A stretch of 64,000 bases of DNA from Drosophila persimilis (lineage: Eukaryota; Arthropoda; Insecta; Diptera; Drosophilidae): the NCBI RefSeq assembly GCF_003286085.1, contig NW_020825364.1, positions 62,001 to 126,000 of the forward strand, read 5' to 3'. A program made the position numbers and the translations under genes. Below are positions 57,855-64,000 of this stretch, in pieces. A model generated the notes under the pieces. That model worked only from the letters and a program-made list of their open reading frames with translations. It was not told the origin of the DNA and did no database searches. The first letter of the stretch is position 1, and every line of letters begins with the position of its first letter.

Positions 57855-59881
57855 CTAATAGAACTTTTTCGCCTGCGCCTCACTGCGGTTCCTGCAAATG
57901 AAAAGAAACGAAAAGAAAGTAAGTAAATAAAGAAGATGCTAGATTCTATGTTAGAGATCTGTTACTCACTTGAATATATTATAGATAAATACTAGCAGCA
58001 ATTGCACAACGGTTACACTTAGAAACAGTGTGACACCCACGCAACTGCCGGTGGGGCAGTTGGCCACCTGCGCTGCGCCCTGTGGCGCAGATGCCAATCT
58101 GTAAAGTAACGGAAGTAAACGGAAGTTGAGAATCACAGCACATTCTCTATGCGTAGCTGAACAACTCACTTTTGTCCCACATGGGAGATGCCCTGCTTGA
58201 CCTGATTCATGCCATCACGCATCTCGGCTATGAGCGTTTGCACATCGTAGCCGGTGGACTGGATCTGGGCTGTGGGAGCGTGCTTCTGATTTGTCTGAAT
58301 GTTATCAGTGCGCACATTGATATCGCCCACCAGTTGCCGTATCTCCCGTATGGAGCTGAGCAGAACATTTTGATTGGTAAGAAGCAAGTCCACATCGGTT
58401 CTGCTGACCACACCGCCGCCACCCAATTGCTGCTGCTGGGGCACACTGCCTGCGGCTGCTGGTGGCAGGGCCTGTCCGGCGTTGGCGGCCAGGCCGCGAG
58501 AGACCAGCGTTAACGTGTTCTCCTGGCGTCCAATGATCTCGTCCACTTTGCGGGACAGCTCGCGCAGGTGTTCGGCGATTTGGCTCTGTCCCTGCCAGAT
58601 TTGACGCAGCTCGCGCTGGTCTTCCGACTCGTAAAACTCGTCAAAATCCTCCTCGTCTTTGTGCTAGAAGAGAGGCATACGAAAGCGATTAAATCACAAA
58701 CAGATTATGGCGTATCAATGGAACAGATAAGCCGCTAGGCGCCAACCGTCGGCCGCCAGCGGATGGCTTTATCTGTTGTCGTCGTGGCACCCACCTCGTT
58801 CGGATGCTCCTTTTTGTATTCCAGCTTTTGCTTCTCCAGCTTATCCTGATACTCGTTGTATTCCGCAGTCAGCTTCTGGTTGTCCACCTTCTGGTTCTCC
58901 TGGACCTGCCCAGCAGCGTGCAGGGATGTGGTGAGGAAGTGGAACACATCGTGATCATCGGCCAGGCCGCCGGTGGCAGCCGAGACACCAAAGTAGCCGT
59001 TCTTGGGCAGATTCACGCCATCGGAACGCATACACAGCTCGTAGTCGTCGTTGTTGTTGGTCATGCCGTTGTGAATGAGAACGGTGAGCACGTTGTTGTA
59101 GTACTCGATGCGCGCACGGGTGGGGAAGGGCTTGTTACGGAAATCCCTGAGGCAACCGCTCAGCAACTGCGTCGTTCCATCATTGGTATGATCGTACTGC
59201 TTGGTACCGTCGTTGACTACCGCACTGATGTAGGGATTGTTATGCTTGTTGTCGTTGTCGAAGGAATCAAAGATAATGCCCAGACCATTCCAGCGGTCCG
59301 AGGAGCCGAACACCGGCCCATTGTAGTCTCCCTTCTCGGTGGTGTACCAGAAGGCCAGACCATCGGCTCCGATACGGCCACGTCCCGTCACGCGGAACAC
59401 AATCTCCACATCCCACCAGTCGAAGTTGGTCTGCGTTTTGGTCCAGATGGCACCCTTCTGCGAACGCAGCGACGGTGCCACACGCACACTCTCGGAGCTG
59501 GCAATGGCATCTGAAAATTAAAGCAACAAGTTGTAATCGTGGTGTCGCGAATCGGGTCTAAATTTAAATTAAAACAAAGTGCCTGCGTGTCCACTTTGCC
59601 GCTTGGCAGCAGCCAGTTCGGGCCATCGCCGTCTCGCTCGCACTCGCTGGAGGCGGCGAATGGGCCAAAACAACTGACGTGGAGCTCTTCTACTTACTTC
59701 CCCCGTACTCCCAGAAGGGTACGGTGCCGTCTTTTTGGGCCAAATACGGCGGCTTAAACGAGTACTTGTACTCGAATCGACGGTGCACGCCAACGGCCCC
59801 TGGACTCAGGTTGGTCGTCGCATATGTTTGTTTAGCAAATATGCAGAAAATGGCCAGGAATTTGCAAAATGTTGGCAGCAT
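57855..59881 (-). CDS. Ergic53: ERGIC-53 (LMAN1-type L-type lectin cargo receptor)
   Basis: CDS is complement(join(57855..57891,57970..58098,58170..58663,58795..59510,59698..59881)), 519 aa, about the family size. The mannose-binding receptor cycles between ER and ERGIC and exports glycoproteins. The ATG at 59881 gives a signal peptide (MLPTFCKFLAIFCIFAKQTYA). The L-type lectin domain follows at about 33-270, with RRFEYKYSFKPPYL, WTKTQTNFDWWDVEIVFRVT, GADGLAFWYT and FDSFDNDNKHNNPYISA, where Asp/Asn residues are the Ca2+ and sugar ligands of the family. A coiled-coil stem (EFYESEDQRELRQIW...DEIIGRQENTL) precedes the transmembrane segment (VGVTLFLSVTVVQLLLVFIY, about 485-504). The short cytosolic tail ends KKFY, a dilysine retrieval and aromatic export signal; human ends KKFF. 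All introns are GT-AG and in frame. Confidence 0.97.
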
Positions 59882-60060
59882 TGCTTACAATTTTATTTTG
59901 ACAACAAAACTGACAAACGAAAGCCAGTGGGGCCGGAGATTTATTAATAAAGTATACGGTCTGACTCTCAGAAATATGCCGTCTTATTTTACAAATATAC
60001 CGAAAGTATACCGATGAATTATTTGTATTTCATATACCATCATATTTTTCGATTTTAATA
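59882..60060 (-). promoter_or_regulatory. Ergic53 promoter with Motif 6 sites from a dispersed repeat
   Basis: On the minus strand GGTATACTTTCGGTATATTT lies at about 60013-59994 and GACGGCATATTT at about 59984-59973, only 90-135 bp upstream of the ATG. These belong to copy 3 of the dispersed repeat. No TATA box, DRE or Motif 1 is close. Promoter assignment is inferred from position. Confidence 0.5.
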
Positions 60061-60210
60061 TTCGGTTGAAAATTGCCAGCTAACTAGGACCCTCAGAACT
60101 GAAAATAAAATGGTATCCAGCAATCTTATTAATTGTATACAAGTATGGTTTATTGTAAGAAGTTATCTTTATTGAATTACTTATAAAATAAAGTTTAAAC
60201 AAAGAGGTAA
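59945..60210 (+). repeat. Dispersed Motif 6 repeat, copy 3
   Basis: GGTCTGACTCTCAGAAATAT, GCCGTCTTATTTTACAAATA, TACCGAAAGTATACCGATGA, then AACTAGGACCCTCAG and AACTGAAAATAAAATGG. Same order as copy 2, without the CTCTATTTAAACAGG block. Confidence 0.65.
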
Positions 60211-60624
60211 ATTTTCACATTTTGTACATGCGGTGTAGTTAACACGCTACACATTTGCTACATATTTATGAAATTATCAACAGCGACCTCTAGAGGGGAA
60301 ATGAGTAAATATACTGAAAGTACTAGAAAATATTAAACATGCTCAAAAATACTACAAAAAGTATAACATTATCCATTTAAAGCATTTAAAAGTACTGGAA
60401 AATAAAAAAAATATTAGAAAATACTCAAAAATACTATACAAGAATATATAAAAAATATTCTGAGATACATAATAGAGTATAGTCTTTCAATCATAGATTA
60501 CTTAAATTATCAAATCGAATCACTGCAACATTTATTCCACTTGATTGCATTCATAACCTTGGCACTCATTGAATGCACTTTTAAACAATTTAACTTTGAC
60601 CTATACACCTTTTTTAATTTTGCT

Positions 60625-60680
60625 AGCGGTCTAGTGTGACCAGGCTTGCATGCGCTACGGTTACACTGTTATGTTTGTTT
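60625..60680 (+). promoter_or_regulatory. Motif 1 promoter
   Basis: TCTAGTGTGACCAGG at about 60630 is, on the minus strand, a full Motif 1 (CTGGTCACACTA). GGTTACACTG at 60659 is a second, imperfect match on the plus strand. A short ORF starts 50-70 bp downstream on the plus strand (60729). Confidence 0.4.
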
Positions 60681-60728
60681 ACAATTAAAATCAGTTAACA
60701 ATTCAAACTTTGCATTAAGAATGAAATT

Positions 60729-60848
60729 ATGAAAGCAAGCAAGAATGTATTATTTGTGGAAGCTGTGGATAAATCCGTTATTGAGGAACAGAAGTGCAAT
60801 CAACAAGTTTTTTGTGGCCTAAATTATATAAAAATCCCCCCTGCTTGA
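60729..60848 (+). CDS. Possible 39-aa microprotein ORF
   Basis: ATG at 60729 to TGA at 60846-60848. The peptide begins MKASKNVLFVEAVDKS and continues VIEEQKCNQQVFCG, ending IKIPPA. It is charged, with two cysteines, no signal peptide and no membrane segment. It starts about 90 bp downstream of a Motif 1 promoter site, and AATAAA occurs at about 61074. An earlier ATG at 60721 opens only a 2-codon frame. No family recognised. It could also be the first exon of a spliced gene or the remnant of one. Confidence 0.3.
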   Translation: MKASKNVLFVEAVDKSVIEEQKCNQQVFCGLNYIKIPPA

Positions 60849-61254
60849 CTTCCTTTATTAATTGCATTATTGTTGCACTAATCGCTTGTTTGCTTTCTTT
60901 CTGTTTGTTTCTGTCCACTTTATCTTTATATATAAATGTATTCAGATACGAATCAAATCCACTGAATTTGTTCTGAAGTTTTTTATTTTCATCAATTTGA
61001 TTGGTTTCTTTAAGTACAGCTTAATTATTCATTTTATCAGCAAAAAAAATGTAAAAGACGTCAGCATGGTCAATAAATAACGTGGTCTGATCGTTAAAAA
61101 AAGGGTACACAATAATGTCGCCACCAAAAAACAGAAGAGTGAATCTGTGTACAAACATCAACACTGATTTTGTTCGCATACCCTTTTTTCGGATCTATAA
61201 ACTAGGCTTACAGCATATTTGATAAACAACTTAATAAAGAATCCTTAAAATTAG

Positions 61255-61580
61255 CCAATTTATGAGAAAATGTATTCATTAATCGGGTAAAATTATGTGT
61301 TCAGTGCTAAGGGTCCTATCTTGTTAGTAATATTAAATGGAATAACAAAATAAAGGAATATGACTTCCTATCATGGACAGCAAACGATTAACCTACAGTG
61401 GGTTAATCGTTTGCTGTCCATGATAGGTATTTAAAACACAGACAAATATTATGAAACTTGAAGAATCTTATTCCAGCTCAGGTGAAAGACATCTTATTAG
61501 TGAAGGGAGAGGATAGGGTGAATCTACAATAATAATTTACAAGGTGGTTCACCTGTTTAAATAGAGGGGGGTTACGTTGG
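61255..61580 (-). repeat. Dispersed repeat, copy 4, with an internal insertion
   Basis: On the minus strand: CCCCCCTCTATTTAAACAGG, TGAACCACCTTG, a ~190-bp segment absent from copy 2, then GGACCCTTAGCACTGAACAC, ATAATTTTACCCGATTAATG and TTGGCTAATTTTAAGG. Order and spacing otherwise match copy 2 (45105-45275). The Motif 6 block is not evident in this copy. Confidence 0.65.
61367..61427. repeat. Perfect 27-bp inverted repeat with 7-nt loop
   Basis: Left arm 61367-61393 (CCTATCATGGACAGCAAACG then ATTAACC), loop TACAGTG (61394-61400), right arm 61401-61427, an exact reverse complement of the left arm. It lies within the segment unique to repeat copy 4. Confidence 0.95.
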
Positions 61581-62292
61581 TTAAGTTCGTTCAATCATCA
61601 TGAACGAAACGTTAGCAGTGCTCGTTACTAACGAGTACTCGCTCGAAATTACTCGCACACATGCATAGGGATGGATGTTTTTGTTATACCTTTTTTAGGG
61701 GGGGTATTATGATTACGCCCAGTTGTTTGCAACAGCAGCATACATGCCCCATTGGCATTTTTCAAGGGTATTTTATGCTTCATTTCGATATAGTATTGAT
61801 AAAGACGATCGATCTGCAACGAAGATGTTTTGCTTTCACATACACACATGCAGAGAGGGTATGATGGGCGTATTAGACCGTGCGACTGTACGTGTGCCAA
61901 TCCACTGAAACACGAACCCCACACCAGATGGATGTGTATGTATCCCACTGTACAGCGTATGTATGGTGCATGAAATATGTAAGGGGAGCAGAGCATAGGC
62001 ATGTTTGTATGTAATGTAGGTAATATTTAATCCATTTACTCTAAGTAAGCACAGGAGATTGTTGTTGTTGTTTATGTAGTACATGATAAAAAAAAAAACA
62101 GAAATACACAACTGCATGTATGTAAAAAAATCGCGTAATTTTTTATAAATGTACTCGAATAAATGAAGTTTTCTATTCCGTTTCAACTAGAGAGAGCAAT
62201 TCGAGGCAGAAGACAAATGTTCCGGGACAATTTGCGCTGTAAAAGTTAATACAATATAAATCTTACGATATATTACGAATCCATCCGACACT

Positions 62293-64000
62293 CTACACAT
62301 GATCGATCTTTAGGGAATCCAGACTGGTGCCATCGGCCTCGGCCTTCTGCTGATAGTAGCCGTCGTAGGATGTGGTGGCCTTCATAATCTCCTGCTGCTT
62401 CTGCAGCTTCGTAAGCTGCTCGCAGGCAGCCGCAGCGATCTTCTGGCGCTCGATGTCCGCTTTCCGCTTGGCCTCGTTCTCCTCCATCTGGTGGGCGAGC
62501 AGCTCAGCGGTTGCCGCCGCCCTCTCGGCAGCTGGATCCTGATACAGATCGTAGTTCCTCGGCTCGGCCTCAGGATCCAGTTTCATGAAGGTGGGTACAG
62601 TCGGAGCACTCCTCTCCGGCACATGTCGGCGGCCGGGCTTCTCGTGCGTCTTGATGTGCTTCTTGAGGGCCGTCTCCTGGCGGAAATGCTTGTTGCAGAT
62701 CTTGCACTCGAAGGGCTTCTCTCCCGTGTGGATCCACTCGTGGTGCCGCAGGATCTGTGCCTTGGAGAAGCGCTTGGGGCAGAAGCGACAGGCAAAGTCC
62801 TTCACCTTCTCGTGGATGATCTTGTAGTGGAGCTTCATGTTGCCAATGTTGTTGAAGCCTCGTCCACAGCCGGGACAGATATGCTGGCCCTCCTTCTTGG
62901 TGAAGTTCACCTGGGGCGACCACGAGGGCACCGACACAGAAGGTATGGGATTGACGGCAGTGCCCGCCAGCTGCGAAATGTCCACCCGTTGGACGCGTCT
63001 GGAGTTCTTCTGTTTGGCCAACGGTGCAGCGGGCCCGCCACTGCTAGCGCAAGCCTTGAGCATGTCGTCGTTTGGATTGGGGTTGATGTTGGTATTGGTG
63101 TTGGGATTCCCCAGGCCATCGCCTTGCATTTGGCCTGGTATCGGAATGGGAATGTTAAGCTGTTGTTGCCGTTGCGGCTCTGACGGTGGCAGATCCCGCT
63201 TCTCGTGCGTCTTCAGATGCTTCGTGAGGCTCTTCTCGCAGAGGAAGATCTTGCCGCAGATCTTGCACTCGCAGCACTTTTCTCCAGTGTGGCTCCGCTC
63301 ATGCACCTTGCAGGCATGCGACTTGCCGAACGTCTTGCCACAGTACTGGCAGGCGAAATCCTTCCGCTTCTCGTGCACCACCTTGATGTGGTTCGACAGG
63401 GCCTGCTTGTTGTGCGAGGCGTGGTCGCACTGCCGGCACTTGAACTTCTTCTCCTTGGTGTGGGTGAGAATGTGGGCGTTCCACTCCTGGCGCGTGGTCT
63501 TGCCCACGCCGCAGTAGGGACAGACGTGGTTCTTGATGCCCGCATGTCGCATCAAGTGATCCCTGAGGGCGCTGTTGATCACGAACCGCTTGCCGCAGAT
63601 GTTGCAAGGGTAGGGCAACTCTTCGCCCGTGTGCTTGTACATGTGCTTCTTGAGGGCCGTGGGGCAGCGGAAGACGGTATCGCACTCCGGGCAGGGGAAG
63701 TCGCGCAGCGGTGCGGCTGCCTTGGTTATGTTGTGCACCTTCTTCATGTGGAACGTGAGCAGCCTGATACGGGGGAACGTCTTCTCGCATCCCTCCGCGG
63801 GACAGTGGTGCACCTCGGACAGTTCGGTGTGGGCATGGTCCACATGGATGCGCAGGCCATTCGCTGTGGTGAATCCTTTCCGGCAGGTCTCCACTTTGCA
63901 CTGGAAGGGGAGCAGATCGTTGTGGTACTTCATGTGCTCCTCGTAGCGGATGGCCTTCTTGAACTTCTGATGACAAATGTGGCAGTCGATGATACGATGG
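62293..64000 (-). CDS. C2H2 zinc-finger protein, C-terminal part
   Basis: The frame is open from the window edge (64000) to TAG at 62293, about 569 codons with no intron. At least twelve C2H2 fingers are visible. Nine lie in a row, from CHICHQKF at the edge to CKICGKIFLCEKSLTKHLKT. A ~100-residue Asn/Pro/Gln-rich linker follows (with an NPNTNTNINPNPN repeat), then three more fingers (CPGCGRGF, CRFCPKRF, CKICNKHF). Linkers such as HTGEKPFECK are classic, so a sequence-specific DNA-binding nuclear protein is likely. The C-terminus is charged and Ala/Glu/Lys/Gln-rich, probably helical. The N-terminus, where a ZAD or other effector domain may sit, is outside the window. I do not assign a symbol, and the target genes are unknown. 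Confidence 0.93.
   Translation of the reverse strand, partial: HRIIDCHICHQKFKKAIRYEEHMKYHNDLLPFQCKVETCRKGFTTANGLRIHVDHAHTELSEVHHCPAEGCEKTFPRIRLLTFHMKKVHNITKAAAPLRDFPCPECDTVFRCPTALKKHMYKHTGEELPYPCNICGKRFVINSALRDHLMRHAGIKNHVCPYCGVGKTTRQEWNAHILTHTKEKKFKCRQCDHASHNKQALSNHIKVVHEKRKDFACQYCGKTFGKSHACKVHERSHTGEKCCECKICGKIFLCEKSLTKHLKTHEKRDLPPSEPQRQQQLNIPIPIPGQMQGDGLGNPNTNTNINPNPNDDMLKACASSGGPAAPLAKQKNSRRVQRVDISQLAGTAVNPIPSVSVPSWSPQVNFTKKEGQHICPGCGRGFNNIGNMKLHYKIIHEKVKDFACRFCPKRFSKAQILRHHEWIHTGEKPFECKICNKHFRQETALKKHIKTHEKPGRRHVPERSAPTVPTFMKLDPEAEPRNYDLYQDPAAERAAATAELLAHQMEENEAKRKADIERQKIAAAACEQLTKLQKQQEIMKATTSYDGYYQQKAEADGTSLDSLKIDHV

Larger units (their letters stand above)
60849..62292. other. Intergenic repeats and 3' flank of the zinc-finger gene
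   Basis: AT-rich. A spaced inverted repeat AAAAAAGGGTA ... TACCCTTTTTT lies at about 61099-61196. It is followed by copy 4 of the dispersed repeat, a perfect hairpin (61367-61427), and AT-rich DNA with short open frames not recognised as genes. The last part is probably the 3' UTR of the zinc-finger gene. Confidence 0.5.

Noticed and set aside
1..64000. tRNA, rRNA or snRNA genes
   Set aside because: I looked for B-box-like GGTTCGAATCC and other conserved cores and found none. A covariance-model scan could still reveal small RNAs.

Overview
The window is eukaryotic nuclear DNA from a fly of the genus Drosophila. Evidence: genes for N-myristoyltransferase, RecQ4, talin (rhea) and ERGIC-53 with short GT-AG introns of 55-70 nt, Drosophila core-promoter motifs (DRE TATCGATA, Motif 1 GGTCACACT, Motif 6 GGTATATTT, E-box AACAGCTG), and three DINE-1/INE-1-type repeats. 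Very abundant simple repeats in intergenic DNA hint at a species other than D. melanogaster, possibly of the obscura group. That is inference only. No bacterial, plasmid or phage system is present.

Layout. 1-307 (-): N-terminus of a type II membrane protein, cut by the window edge, sharing a DRE-bearing divergent promoter with Nmt. 636-2213 (+): Nmt, 2 coding exons. 2214-3481: Nmt 3' flank and the RecQ4 promoter, full of Motif 1, 5 and 6 sites, part of which is a dispersed repeat. 3482-8521 (+): RecQ4, 7 coding exons, 1556 aa. 8522-10378: convergent 3' regions with a DINE-1 element. 10379-24285 (-): rhea (talin), 15 coding exons, 2865 aa, with a 5' UTR reaching a proximal promoter near 25.5 kb. 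About 25.6-57.8 kb: a 32-kb gene desert rich in GAGA tracts and simple repeats. It holds an orphan promoter cluster (44.8-45.8 kb), a possible small minus-strand gene (28.9-31.0 kb), an RpS10 retropseudogene fragment (49.0 kb), possible relic coding segments (49.8-51.5 kb) and a DINE-1 fragment (53.6 kb). 57855-59881 (-): Ergic53, 5 coding exons, 519 aa. 59.9-62.3 kb: two copies of the dispersed repeat, a perfect 27-bp hairpin and a Motif 1 promoter with a 39-codon ORF. 62293-64000 (-): C-terminal part of a 12-or-more C2H2 zinc-finger protein.

The genes do not form a pathway. They are independent: protein N-myristoylation, replication initiation and DNA repair helicase, integrin-cytoskeleton linkage, ER-Golgi cargo receptor, and a DNA-binding protein. 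The most interesting observations are a hidden in-frame candidate terminal exon inside a 2.9-kb talin intron, which would give a talin lacking its C-terminal actin-binding module, and a dispersed repeat carrying tandem Motif 6 core-promoter elements. That repeat sits exactly at the RecQ4, Ergic53 and orphan 45-kb promoters. All exon boundaries were derived by hand from splice signals and reading-frame continuity.
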